From positions 1 to 47,153 of the forward strand of contig JAIUOP010000021.1 of NCBI GenBank assembly GCA_020161815.1: 47,153 bases of DNA. The letters run 5' to 3'. The notes beneath the pieces are model-generated. The model made no database searches. It was given only the letters and a program-made list of their open reading frames with translations, and had not been told where the DNA came from. Below are positions 1 to 8,318 of this stretch, in pieces. Position 1 is the first letter of the stretch. Each line of letters starts with the position of its first letter. Position numbers and translations under genes: made by a program. The stretch is from Actinomycetota bacterium. Lineage in GTDB: Bacteria; Actinomycetota; Actinomycetes; Actinomycetales; Dermatophilaceae.

Positions 1-327
<327 letters not shown>

Positions 328-364
328 ACATCAAAAGATTTTTTGCGCTCGCGTCCACTGTGCA

Positions 365-387
365 GTTCCCGAGATACGGTCGGGAAC
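365..387 (+). other. Hairpin in the 23S-5S spacer
   Basis: A perfect 8-bp stem, GTTCCCGA (365-372) with TCGGGAAC (380-387), closes a 7-nt loop. It lies between the 23S 3' end and the 5S gene. Spacer hairpins of this type often guide rRNA processing; that role is inferred. The rest of the spacer (328-405) shows no gene. Confidence 0.55.
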
Positions 388-405
388 GATTGACATCTCC
401 ATAGA

Positions 406-523
406 GTTTCGGCTGTCATAGCGAAGGGGAAACGCCCGGCTCCATTCCGAACCCGGAAGCTAAGCCCTTCAGCGCCGATGGTACTGCACTGGGGACGGTG
501 TGGGAGAGTAGGACGCAGCCGGA
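406..523 (+). rRNA. 5S ribosomal RNA
   Basis: About 118 nt matching bacterial 5S rRNA. It starts GTTTCGGCTGTCATAGCG, has the central CCATTCCGAACCCGGAAG loop B/C region, continues through GCGCCGATGGTACTGC and ends with GGGAGAGTAGGACGC. It follows the 23S gene by about 78 nt and is followed by a strong terminator, so it closes an rRNA operon. Ends are approximate to within 2-3 bases. Confidence 0.97.
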
Positions 524-533
524 CAATCATTCC

Positions 534-563
534 AAATGGCCCGCCGATTTCGGCGGGCCATTT
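534..563 (+). terminator. Rho-independent terminator of the rrn operon
   Basis: A perfect 14-bp stem AAATGGCCCGCCGA (534-547) pairs with TCGGCGGGCCATTT (550-563) around a 2-nt loop. The A-rich left and T-rich right flanks are typical of an intrinsic terminator. It lies 10 nt after the 5S gene. Confidence 0.93.
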
Positions 564-639
564 GCGTTTCAAAGGTGCCGCAAGGCACCGGCCTATCATG
601 TGTTCGTCGCGCACCACCAGCTGCCAGGAGTTGACCCTC

Positions 640-1680
640 ATGCCCGAACCCCAGGACGACCGGCCGCGTCGCCCACGTCCAAGCGGTGGCTCGCGTCCCG
701 ATGGCCAGCGCGGCCCTCGGGGACGGGAGGAGCGGCCCCGCCGTGGCGGGGAACCGCGTGAGGGCAGCGGCCGGGGGCGGCCCGAGGACCGTCGAGGCGA
801 TGACGGCCGGCAGTCCGGGCGCCCGGGAAGGCCCGTGGGCGGGGTCCGGGGTGCGTCAGGCCGTGAGATGTCCTCCGATCGCTCGGGACTTGGGGATCGG
901 CCGCCCCGTAAGCCGCGAGTGCCTGAGCCGCCGTTGCCCGAGGACGTGACCGGTGCCGAGCTGGACCGCTCCGTGCACCAGCAGTTGCGGACCCTCACCA
1001 AGGAGAATGCCGAGGGCGTTGCACGCCACTTGGTCATGGTCGCGGCCACCCTGGCAGCGGACGAGCTGGAGCTCGCCCTCGCCCACGCCCAGACGGCGGT
1101 GCGGCGAGCGGGTCGGGTCGCCGCGGCGCGCGAGGCGCTGGGCATGGTCACCTATCGACTCGGTGACTTCGGTCAGGCGCTCGGAGAGTTCCGCACGGTC
1201 CGGCGGCTGAGTGGATCGCACCACCTCCTGCCGCTCATGGTCGACTGCGAGAGGGGGCTGGGACGCCACGACCGAGCCCTGGAGCTGGCGACGTCTCCCG
1301 ACGCTCGCGCTCCTGAAGTCGACCAGGCTGAGCTGGCCATCGTCGTCTCCGGCATCCGCCGTGACCTCGGTCAGGTCGACGCCGCACTTCTGGCACTGCA
1401 GGTGCCCGCCCTCAAGCGAGCCGGCTCCTACCGGCTGCAGTACGCCTACGCCGATGTCCTGAGCGAGTTGGGCCGGACCGAGGAGGCGCGCGCCTGGTTC
1501 GCGAAGGCGGCGCTCGCCGATGTCGACGGTGAGACGGACGCGGTCGAGCGGCTCGAGGAGATCGACGGAACCGTCGTCACCGACCTGGGTGACGGTGACG
1601 AGGGCGCCGGACCGGTCGGTCAGGCTGAGGCGGAGGGACAGGACGGGTCCTCCGGCAGTGCTGCCCCGGGAGCGAGATGA
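640..1680 (+). CDS. TPR-repeat protein with disordered Arg/Gly-rich N-terminus
   Basis: 346 residues. The first ~95 residues are low complexity (Arg, Gly, Pro, Glu) and probably disordered. The rest is Ala/Leu-rich paired helices of tetratricopeptide type (for example around EALGMVTYRLGDFGQALGEF and YADVLSELGRTEEARAWF). The protein probably acts as a scaffold or adaptor; no enzyme motif is visible. ATG 640 is chosen because CAGGAG lies at 625-630, and the open frame upstream of it is rRNA and terminator sequence. The stop overlaps the ATG of the next gene, so translation is coupled. The position matches the TPR gene Rv1691 next to the phosphatase gene Rv1692 in mycobacteria. The precise role is unknown. 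Confidence 0.85.
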   Translation: MPEPQDDRPRRPRPSGGSRPDGQRGPRGREERPRRGGEPREGSGRGRPEDRRGDDGRQSGRPGRPVGGVRGASGREMSSDRSGLGDRPPRKPRVPEPPLPEDVTGAELDRSVHQQLRTLTKENAEGVARHLVMVAATLAADELELALAHAQTAVRRAGRVAAAREALGMVTYRLGDFGQALGEFRTVRRLSGSHHLLPLMVDCERGLGRHDRALELATSPDARAPEVDQAELAIVVSGIRRDLGQVDAALLALQVPALKRAGSYRLQYAYADVLSELGRTEEARAWFAKAALADVDGETDAVERLEEIDGTVVTDLGDGDEGAGPVGQAEAEGQDGSSGSAAPGAR

Positions 1681-2582
1681 CCTGGGACCCAAAGTCCTAC
1701 GACGGCCTGGTCTGTGACCTCGACGGGGTGGTGTACCGCGGCCCGGAACCGGTTCCCCATGCAGTGCCCTCCCTCGTCGCCGATGCTCGCCCGGTCATCT
1801 ACGCGACCAACAACGCCTCGCGTCCGCCGGAGTCCGTCGCCGCCCACCTCAGCTCCTTGGGCCTGCAGGTGGGTGCGGCCGACGTGGTCAACAGCTCGCA
1901 GGCCGCCGCGTGGATCCTCGGTGACCTTCTCGCCCCGGGCTCACCGGTCCTGTGTGTCGGCGGCGAGGGTGTCGGGTTGGCCGTGGCAGCCGCCGGGTAC
2001 CAGGTGTTGTCAGAGGCGGACGGCGCTGCTGCCGTCGTCCAGGGGTATGGCCCCGACGTGCGGGCCGCGGACCTGGCAGAGGCGGCGTATGCCGTGGCGG
2101 CCGGGGCCGTGTGGGTCGCGACCAACACCGACGCCACGCTGCCGACCGATCGTGGCATCGCGCCCGGCAATGGCTCCCTCGTCGGTGCAGTCGAGCGCGC
2201 TGTCGGGCACCCACCCCACCGTGTGGCGGGCAAGCCGGAGACTCCGATGTACCAGCTGGCCGCCGAGCGCGCGTCGATGCCGGTCCAGCGGCTCCTGGCT
2301 GTCGGTGATCGGCTCGACACAGACGTGGCCGGCGCGAATGCGGCCGGCATGGACTCCCTCCTCGTCCTGACGGGTGTCGACGATCTTGCGGCCGTGGTGC
2401 GCGCGCCGGTCGCGCTGCGGCCCACGTGGGTGGCCAGGGACCTGCGCGCGCTCGTGGACCCGGCGGAGCGCGAGCGATGCGAGGAGCTGACCGCGAGTGT
2501 GCGCGAACGCTGGATGCTCATCGATGGGGGCACAGATCCCGGGGACCTCCCGTGGGACGACCCGAGCGCTCTTTTGTCCTGA
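1677..2582 (+). CDS. HAD-IIA (NagD-like) phosphatase
   Basis: 301-residue HAD-superfamily hydrolase. Motif I is DLDGVVYRG (Asp14 nucleophile, Asp16 acid/base), motif II is the ATNNAS segment near residue 42, and the C-terminal acidic motif is VGDRLDTDVAGANAAGM near residue 210. The large C2-type cap between them is typical of the NagD/PGP class. Members dephosphorylate small sugar phosphates or nucleotides (the mycobacterial neighbour Rv1692 is described as a glycerol-3-phosphate phosphatase); the substrate here is inferred only. The start codon overlaps the previous stop (ATGA), giving coupling with the TPR gene. Confidence 0.9.
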   Translation: MTWDPKSYDGLVCDLDGVVYRGPEPVPHAVPSLVADARPVIYATNNASRPPESVAAHLSSLGLQVGAADVVNSSQAAAWILGDLLAPGSPVLCVGGEGVGLAVAAAGYQVLSEADGAAAVVQGYGPDVRAADLAEAAYAVAAGAVWVATNTDATLPTDRGIAPGNGSLVGAVERAVGHPPHRVAGKPETPMYQLAAERASMPVQRLLAVGDRLDTDVAGANAAGMDSLLVLTGVDDLAAVVRAPVALRPTWVARDLRALVDPAERERCEELTASVRERWMLIDGGTDPGDLPWDDPSALLS

Positions 2583-2623
2583 GCGACGTGACCGCATTCC
2601 CGCCCACGGCGCATGCCGCCCGG

Positions 2624-2629
2624 TAGCGT
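2624..2629 (+). promoter_or_regulatory. Possible -10 box (TAGCGT) for the H1-like gene
   Basis: TAGCGT fits the actinobacterial TANNNT -10 pattern and lies 50 nt before the ATG at 2680, in a 97-nt intergenic gap. No convincing -35 is seen. A good ribosome binding site, GTGAGGAG, is at 2666-2673. Tentative. Confidence 0.3.
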
Positions 2630-2679
2630 GACCACAAGGTGCCTGCGAGGCATCCACCCACCAGCGTGAGGAGCACTCC

Positions 2680-3519
2680 ATGGCCAAGTCATCGATCCAG
2701 GGATTCGTCGAACTCGCCTCCGGTCTCGGCGAGATGACCAAGGCCAGGGCCACCGAGGCCCTGGGGGAGTTCCTCTCCCTCAGCGCGAATGCGCCCTCCT
2801 CGGGCAAGAAGGTCGCCAAGCAGGCCGAGAAGATGGCCGAGGAGTTCGTGGCGGCCGCCACGGCGAATCGGCAGCAGCTCCTCGAGGTCGTCCGCGGTGA
2901 GATCGACAAGGCCGTGGCGCGGCTGAACCTCCACACCGTGAGCGCGGACGTGCAGGCATTGACCGGAGCCGTGCAGGGGTTGGCGGCCCAGGTGGAGTCC
3001 GTCGCAGCGGAGGCCGTGGCGCGCGGCGAGGCGGCCGGAGCCGCGGCAGCCGCCTCGTTCGCCTCGGCAGTGCCCGGTCGCGCCAAGCCCTCACCGTCCA
3101 GCGCCACCGCTGCTTCGTCGGCGGCTGCGCCCGAGAGGACGCCGGCTGCACCGGCCACGGGGGCTGCGCCGGCCAAGAAGGTCGCCCCGGCCAGGCCTGC
3201 GCCAGCGAAGGCGGGCTCGGCCAAGAAGGCTGCGCCGGCGAAGTCTGCCAAGACGGACGCGTCGGCGAAGGCGGCCTCGACCCAGAAGGCAGCGCCGGCG
3301 AAGAAGGCAGCGCCCGCGACGTCGGCCAAGAAGGCTGCGCCGGCGAAGAAGGCAGCGCCCGCGACGTCGGCCAAGAAGGCCGCGCCGGCCACGCCTGCGC
3401 CAGCTAAGGCGGCCGCATCTGCGAAGAAGGCTGCGCCGGCGAAGAAGGCGGCGCCCGTGAAGTCTGCCAAGAAGGCCGCGCCGGCCCGCACGTCGGCCGC
3501 GGGTGGCGGCGCCCAGTGA
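2680..3519 (+). CDS. Histone H1-like protein with Lys/Ala/Pro repeat tail
   Basis: 279 residues in two parts. Residues 1-140 are predicted amphipathic helix, rich in Ala, Glu and Lys and starting MAKSSIQGFVELASGLGEM; they resemble phasin or coiled-coil spacers. Residues ~150-275 are a repetitive basic tail built from units such as AKKAAPAKKAAPATS, like eukaryotic H1 tails and the tails of actinobacterial HupB and AlgP-type proteins. The tail should bind DNA or polyanions; no catalytic motif is present. Nearly identical nucleotide repeats (3290-3400, 3420-3480) suggest the tail length varies by slippage. GAGGAG sits 6 nt before the start. The stop overlaps the GTG of the next gene. Function is inferred from composition only. 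Confidence 0.8.
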   Translation: MAKSSIQGFVELASGLGEMTKARATEALGEFLSLSANAPSSGKKVAKQAEKMAEEFVAAATANRQQLLEVVRGEIDKAVARLNLHTVSADVQALTGAVQGLAAQVESVAAEAVARGEAAGAAAAASFASAVPGRAKPSPSSATAASSAAAPERTPAAPATGAAPAKKVAPARPAPAKAGSAKKAAPAKSAKTDASAKAASTQKAAPAKKAAPATSAKKAAPAKKAAPATSAKKAAPATPAPAKAAASAKKAAPAKKAAPVKSAKKAAPARTSAAGGGAQ

Positions 3520-3707
3520 GCCAGGTCGCTGATCCGTCCGAGGCACGCCCCGTGGGCGATGAGGCGCCCGAGACCGGTGACATCCTGATCGACGCTGCCC
3601 TGCGTGACCTTGCCGGCACCGACCCGTCCGACCTGGAGGCCCAGGTCAGCTCGGGGGAGACCCTGCTGCGGACCCTCCAGGGACGCCTGAGCGACCTCGG
3701 GAGCTGA
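3516..3707 (+). CDS. Small conserved acidic protein (Rv1693-like)
   Basis: 63 residues, acidic, starting at GTG 3516, which overlaps the stop of the H1-like gene (GTGA). The C-terminal half (DLEAQVSSGETLLRTLQGRL) is a likely amphipathic helix. A short protein of similar size (Rv1693) sits in the same place before tlyA in mycobacteria, which supports a real gene. There is no recognised domain and the role is unknown. GGGAG near its 3' end appears to serve as ribosome binding site for tlyA. Confidence 0.7.
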   Translation: MSQVADPSEARPVGDEAPETGDILIDAALRDLAGTDPSDLEAQVSSGETLLRTLQGRLSDLGS

Positions 3708-3708
3708 C

Positions 3709-4509
3709 ATCGCGCGTCTCGACGCCGAGCTCGTGCGCCGGGGTCTGGCCCGTTCCCGAGGGCAGGCCCGCGACCTCATCGGCGAAGGTCGGGTGCGCGT
3801 CGCCGGCGTGCCCCGACCCAAGCCGGCCACCGAGGTCGACCCGAGCAGCGAGCTCCTGATCGAGGGCCCGGTCAGTCCGTGGGTGAACCGCGCCGCAGGA
3901 AAGCTCGAGGCCGCCCTTGACCACTGGGGCATTGCTCCCCACGGGCGACGGGCCCTCGACGTGGGGGCGTCCACGGGGGGCTTCACCGAAGTCCTCCTCG
4001 CGCGGGGGGCACGCCACGTCGTGGCCCTCGACGTCGGCCATGGGCAGCTCCACCCGCGCCTGCTCGCCGACCCCAGGGTGGACAACCGTGAAGGACAGTC
4101 GATTCGGGACCTCTCGGGTGCCGACCTCGCACCCGTGAGCCTCGTCGTCGTCGACCTGTCCTTCATCTCGGTCTGCCTGGCCCTCGAGCCGATCGTGAGC
4201 GTCCTCGACCATCCCGCCGACGTGGTGGTGCTGGTCAAGCCACAGTTCGAGGTGGGGCGCTCGCGCCTTGGGAAGAAGGGCGTCGTCACCGACGCCGGTC
4301 ATCGGGCCGAGGCGATCCTCGCCGTCGTCTCGTGCGCAGAGGAAGCCGGGCTCGGAGTGCACGGGGTGTTGACGAGCCCGGTGACGGGCACGCATGGCAA
4401 TGCGGAGTACCTGCTCTGGCTGCGGCCGGGGGCATCAGGGAGGATGGAGCCCGACGCGATCGCTTCCGAGGTCGCGGCACTGACCGGGACGAGGAGCAGA
4501 CGACCGTGA
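3709..4509 (+). CDS. tlyA: TlyA family rRNA 2'-O-methyltransferase / hemolysin
   Basis: In characterised members TlyA methylates ribose 2'-OH groups in 16S and 23S rRNA, which affects capreomycin sensitivity. An N-terminal S4 RNA-binding domain (RLDAELVRRGLARSRGQA) is followed by an FtsJ/RrmJ-like SAM-binding fold with LDVGASTGGFTEVLL, then DLSFIS and LVKPQFEVG. The start is unusual. The S4 domain is complete only if translation begins at ATC 3709, which has GGGAG 5 nt upstream and gives 266 residues, close to the 268 of M. tuberculosis TlyA. The first standard start is GTG 3733, which would lose RLDAEL and has no clear ribosome binding site. The gene is coupled to nadK by a GTGA overlap. Confidence 0.9.
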   Translation: MARLDAELVRRGLARSRGQARDLIGEGRVRVAGVPRPKPATEVDPSSELLIEGPVSPWVNRAAGKLEAALDHWGIAPHGRRALDVGASTGGFTEVLLARGARHVVALDVGHGQLHPRLLADPRVDNREGQSIRDLSGADLAPVSLVVVDLSFISVCLALEPIVSVLDHPADVVVLVKPQFEVGRSRLGKKGVVTDAGHRAEAILAVVSCAEEAGLGVHGVLTSPVTGTHGNAEYLLWLRPGASGRMEPDAIASEVAALTGTRSRRP

Positions 4510-5414
4510 CCCACCGTCGACGGATCCTGCTGCTCGTGCACCCCACCCGCCCGGACGCCCATGACCTGGCCGTCGCGGTGGCCGCCCGTCTCGCGGCGGC
4601 CGGCGTGCAGCCGGTCGCCCTGGCGGCCGACATCCATGGCACGGTGCTCGCCGAGTGCGACGACCTCGAGATGGTCGACCCCGCCATCCCCGCCGCCGGG
4701 TGCGAACTGGTCTGCATCCTCGGCGGTGACGGGACGATCCTGCGCGGAGCGGAGATCTCCCGAGGGGCCGGCGTGCCGCTGCTGGGCGTGAACCTGGGTC
4801 ACGTCGGGTTCCTCGCCGAGGCCGAGCGCGCCGAGCTGGGCGAGACGGTGGAGCGGATCGTCGATCGCGACTACGAGATCGAGGAACGCATCACCCTCGA
4901 GGTGACCGCACTGCGCGGCGGCGCGACCGTGTTCCGGTCATGGGCGCTCAACGAGGTCACGGTCGAGAAGGCCTCTCGTGAGCGGATGATCGAGCTCACC
5001 GTCGAGATCGACGGGCGCCCGCTCTCGACCTGGGGCTGCGACGGCCTGGTCATGGCCACGCCCACCGGCTCCACGGCATACGCCTTCTCGGCCGGTGGCC
5101 CGGTCGTCTGGCCGGACGTCGAGGCGCTCCTCCTCGTCCCGGTCGCCGCCCACGCCCTCTTCGCCCGTCCTGTCGTCGTCGGGCCGAACTCACGGCTCGC
5201 GGTGGAGGTCCTCCCGCACACCGATGGCCACGCCGTGGTCTGGTGCGATGGACGGCGCGCGGTCGACCTGCCGACCGGGTCACGGATCGAGGTCCGGCGG
5301 GCACCGGACCCGGTGCGACTCGCCCGGCTCAGCCGTGCCCCCTTCACGGACCGACTCGTCGAGAAGTTCGACCTGTCGATCCATGGCTGGCGCGGTGCCG
5401 GGCGGGGCAGCTGA
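4506..5414 (+). CDS. nadK: NAD kinase
   Basis: 302 residues; ATP- or polyphosphate-dependent phosphorylation of NAD to NADP in the cytoplasm. The diagnostic GGDGT motif is in CILGGDGTILRGAE, followed by NLGHVGFL. The second conserved region is GLVMATPTGSTAYAFSAGGP, with the NE dipeptide in ALNEVTVEK. GTG 4506 overlaps the tlyA stop; the reading frame upstream of it lacks family similarity. The stop shares bases with the recN start (TGATG). The tlyA-nadK-recN order is widely conserved in Actinobacteria. Confidence 0.96.
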   Translation: MTHRRRILLLVHPTRPDAHDLAVAVAARLAAAGVQPVALAADIHGTVLAECDDLEMVDPAIPAAGCELVCILGGDGTILRGAEISRGAGVPLLGVNLGHVGFLAEAERAELGETVERIVDRDYEIEERITLEVTALRGGATVFRSWALNEVTVEKASRERMIELTVEIDGRPLSTWGCDGLVMATPTGSTAYAFSAGGPVVWPDVEALLLVPVAAHALFARPVVVGPNSRLAVEVLPHTDGHAVVWCDGRRAVDLPTGSRIEVRRAPDPVRLARLSRAPFTDRLVEKFDLSIHGWRGAGRGS

Positions 5415-7108
5415 TGCTCTCCGAGATCCGCCTCACCGACGTCGGCGTGATCGAGGAGGCCGAGCTCGAGCTCGGCCCCGGCCTGACCGTCGTCACCGGT
5501 GAGACGGGCGCCGGCAAGACGATGGTCGTCACCGGGCTCGGGCTGCTCCTGGGCCACCGCGCCGACAGCGCCATCGTGCGCACCGGTGCCGCCCGTGCCG
5601 TCGTCGAGGGTGTGGCCACCCTGCCGGAGTCCCACCCCGGACGAGTCCGTGCCCTCGACGCCGGAGCCGACGACGAGGAGGAGCTCGTCCTCGTCCGCAT
5701 CGTCACCAACCAGGGCCGCTCCCGCGCCCACGTCGGCGGCCGCTCCACGCCGGTCGGGACCCTGGCCGAGGTCGGCGAGTCCCTCGTCGCGCTCCACGGC
5801 CAGGCCGACCAGTGGCGGCTGCGGCACCTGGACCAGCACCGTGAGCTGCTCGACCGCTTCGGTGGCGCCGACCTGCTCGCCGTGCGCACCGCCCACGAGG
5901 AGGCATTCGCCGAGCACCGGGCCGCCGCCGAGGAGCTCGGCGACCTGCGCGCTCGCCTGCGGGAGCGTGCGCTCGAGGCGCAGACATTGACCGCCGGCCT
6001 GGCCCGGATCGAGCAGCTCGACCCCCAGCCGGGCGAGGATGCCGCCCTGGCCCTCGAGGCCGACCGCCTCACCCACGTCGAGGAGCTGCGCAGTGCGGCG
6101 GCCACGGCCGTCGTGCGCCTGGCCGGCGACGACGCGGCGATTGCCGGCGATGACGCGGGAGTGCTGGGCGCCCTCGCCACGATCCGCCAGGCGCTGGAGC
6201 ACGCCGGCGCCAACGACCCGCGGCTGGCCGAGCTGGGATCGAGGGCGGCGGAGCTCGGGCACCTCGCCGTCGACCTGTCCGCCGAGCTGAGTGCCTACCT
6301 CGCCGACCTCGACGTCGAGCCGGGTCGCCTCGACTGGGTCCAGGGACGCCGCTCCGAGCTCGCCGAGCTGACCAAGGTCTACGGCGAGGACATCGACGCC
6401 GTCCTGGCCTGGAGCCGCGATGCCGCAGTGCGGGTGGGGACCCTGCTAGGGGACGACGATCGTCTCGCCGCGCTCACCGCGTCGGTCCAGGAGCTGGCGA
6501 GCGCCCGGGACTGCGCCGCAGAGGCGCTGACCGCGGCGCGTGCCGAGGCGGCTGCCGCGCTGGCTGCACGGATCACCGAGGAGCTCGCCGCGCTGGCCAT
6601 GCCGACCTCCGTCGTCGAGGTGCAGGTGCGCGCGAGCGGTCGCCACACGCCGACCGGCGTCGACGAGGTGGAGATCGGGCTGCGCTCGGGCTCCGGGGGC
6701 CAGCTCCGCCCGATCGCCCGGTCCGCGTCCGGGGGTGAGCTCTCCCGGATCATGCTGGCGATCGAGGTCGCCACCGCCACGTCCTCCAACGCCCCGCTGA
6801 CGTTCGTCTTCGACGAGGTGGATGCCGGCGTCGGCGGACGCGCCGCCCTCGCCGTGGGGGCCCGGCTGGCGGCGCTGGCCGAGCACGCGCAGGTCATCGT
6901 CGTCACCCACCTGGCCCAAGTGGCGGCCCACGCCGACCACCACCTGGTGGTCCGCAAGTCCGACGACGGTCAGGTCACCCGCAGCGGGGTGACCCGCGTG
7001 GAGGACGAGGAGCGGATCCAGGAGCTCGCGCGCATGCTCGGCGGCACCGATTCCGCAGCGGCGCTCGAGCACGCGAGGGACTTGCTCGCGCAGGTGCGGA
7101 GGGGCTGA
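5414..7108 (+). CDS. recN: DNA repair protein RecN
   Basis: 564 residues; SMC-like ATPase that acts in double-strand-break repair. N-terminal Walker A GETGAGKT near residue 33 follows the typical MLSEIRLTDVGVIEEAELEL start. The middle is Ala/Glu/Leu-rich coiled coil. The C-terminal half has the ABC-type signature SGGELSRIMLAIE and Walker B FVFDEVDAGVGG, then THLAQVAAHADHH. Length agrees with the family (about 550-590). ATG 5414 overlaps the nadK stop. Confidence 0.96.
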   Translation: MLSEIRLTDVGVIEEAELELGPGLTVVTGETGAGKTMVVTGLGLLLGHRADSAIVRTGAARAVVEGVATLPESHPGRVRALDAGADDEEELVLVRIVTNQGRSRAHVGGRSTPVGTLAEVGESLVALHGQADQWRLRHLDQHRELLDRFGGADLLAVRTAHEEAFAEHRAAAEELGDLRARLRERALEAQTLTAGLARIEQLDPQPGEDAALALEADRLTHVEELRSAAATAVVRLAGDDAAIAGDDAGVLGALATIRQALEHAGANDPRLAELGSRAAELGHLAVDLSAELSAYLADLDVEPGRLDWVQGRRSELAELTKVYGEDIDAVLAWSRDAAVRVGTLLGDDDRLAALTASVQELASARDCAAEALTAARAEAAAALAARITEELAALAMPTSVVEVQVRASGRHTPTGVDEVEIGLRSGSGGQLRPIARSASGGELSRIMLAIEVATATSSNAPLTFVFDEVDAGVGGRAALAVGARLAALAEHAQVIVVTHLAQVAAHADHHLVVRKSDDGQVTRSGVTRVEDEERIQELARMLGGTDSAAALEHARDLLAQVRRG

Positions 7109-7133
7109 CCCCGGCCGTGGGAGAATGGGAGCG

Positions 7134-8318
7134 ATGCCAATTCGACTCCGCCCCCTTCGCAACCGCGACGCCGGCTATGCCGGTGTCAGCGGCGTCGCCC
7201 GAGTCGACCGTCGCACCAAGAACCTCACCAAGCGGCTGCGCCCCGGTGACATCGCGATCATCGACCACATCGACCTGGACAAGGTCAGCGCCGAGGCCCT
7301 CGTGGCCTGCCGGCCCGCCGCGGTCATCAACGCCGCTCCCTCGATCAGCGGTCGCTACCCCAACCTGGGGCCGGAGATCCTCGTCGCGGCCGGCATTCCG
7401 CTGGTGGACGGCCTGGGCACCGACGTCATGGACCTGGTGGACGAGGGCGACTCGGTGCACCTCGACGGCGGGGTGCTGCTCAGCGGTGACCGCCGCCTCG
7501 GCGCGGGGACCCTCCACACGCCGGAGACCGTGCGAGCGGCCATGCTCGAGGCCCGCGCGGGGCTCTCCGACCAGCTCGAGGCGTTCGCGGCGAACACCAT
7601 GGACTACCTCGTGCAGGAACGAGACCTCCTGCTCGACGGTGTCGGCGTTCCCGACGTCCGGACGCGGTTCGAGGGCCGCCACGCGCTCATCGTGGTCCGG
7701 GGCTACCACTACAAGGAGGACCTGCGGATCCTCCAGCACTACATCCGGGAGTACCGACCCGTCCTCATCGGGGTCGACGGGGGAGCCGACGCACTCATCG
7801 AGGCCCGGCTCAAGCCCGACATGATCGTCGGTGACATGGACTCGGTCTCCGACGCCACCCTGACCTCCGGTGCCGAGGTGGTCGTCCATGCCTATCGCGA
7901 CGGCCGCGCACCCGGGCTCGACCGGGTGAAGTCCCTCGGCGTGGATCCGGTCGTCTTCCCCGCCACCGGCACCAGCGAGGACGTGGCCATGCTCCTGGCC
8001 GATGACAAGGGGGCCTCGCTCATCGTGGCGGTCGGCACCCATGCCACCCTCGTGGAGTTCCTCGACAAGGGGCGGGCCGGGATGGCCAGCACCTTCCTCA
8101 CCCGGCTCAGGGTCGGCAGCAAGCTCATCGACGCCAAGGGTGTGAGCCGGCTCTACCGCTCCCGGATCAGTGGCTGGTCCCTCGTCCTCATGATGCTCGT
8201 GGGCCTGCTGGCCCTGGCCGCGGCCCTCGGCTCGACCGAGGGCGGGCGGGCCATGCTCCAACTCATCGGCGCTCGACTGGACGACGCCTGGTCGTTCGTC
8301 CTGGGGGTTTTCACGTGA
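7134..8318 (+). CDS. steA: SteA-like cytokinesis protein
   Basis: 394 residues. The N-terminal part and the central segment GVDGGADALIEARLKPDMIVGDMDSVS resemble the thiamin-pyrophosphokinase-like fold noted in this family; a single membrane segment lies near the C-terminus (SLVLMMLVGLLALAAAL, about residues 346-363). SteA with SteB was described in Corynebacterium glutamicum as a membrane complex supporting septation; Rv1697 is the mycobacterial homologue. ATG 7134 has GGAGA 9 nt upstream; ATG 7125 is possible but its ribosome binding site is too close. The last bases overlap the GTG start of the partner gene. Confidence 0.88.
   Translation: MPIRLRPLRNRDAGYAGVSGVARVDRRTKNLTKRLRPGDIAIIDHIDLDKVSAEALVACRPAAVINAAPSISGRYPNLGPEILVAAGIPLVDGLGTDVMDLVDEGDSVHLDGGVLLSGDRRLGAGTLHTPETVRAAMLEARAGLSDQLEAFAANTMDYLVQERDLLLDGVGVPDVRTRFEGRHALIVVRGYHYKEDLRILQHYIREYRPVLIGVDGGADALIEARLKPDMIVGDMDSVSDATLTSGAEVVVHAYRDGRAPGLDRVKSLGVDPVVFPATGTSEDVAMLLADDKGASLIVAVGTHATLVEFLDKGRAGMASTFLTRLRVGSKLIDAKGVSRLYRSRISGWSLVLMMLVGLLALAAALGSTEGGRAMLQLIGARLDDAWSFVLGVFT

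Noticed and set aside
2010..4289. Long minus-strand frame (759 codons) opposite the phosphatase, H1-like and tlyA genes
   Set aside because: It includes a repetitive AAFFAGAAF pattern that is simply the complement of the Lys/Ala repeat DNA; three good plus-strand genes explain the region.
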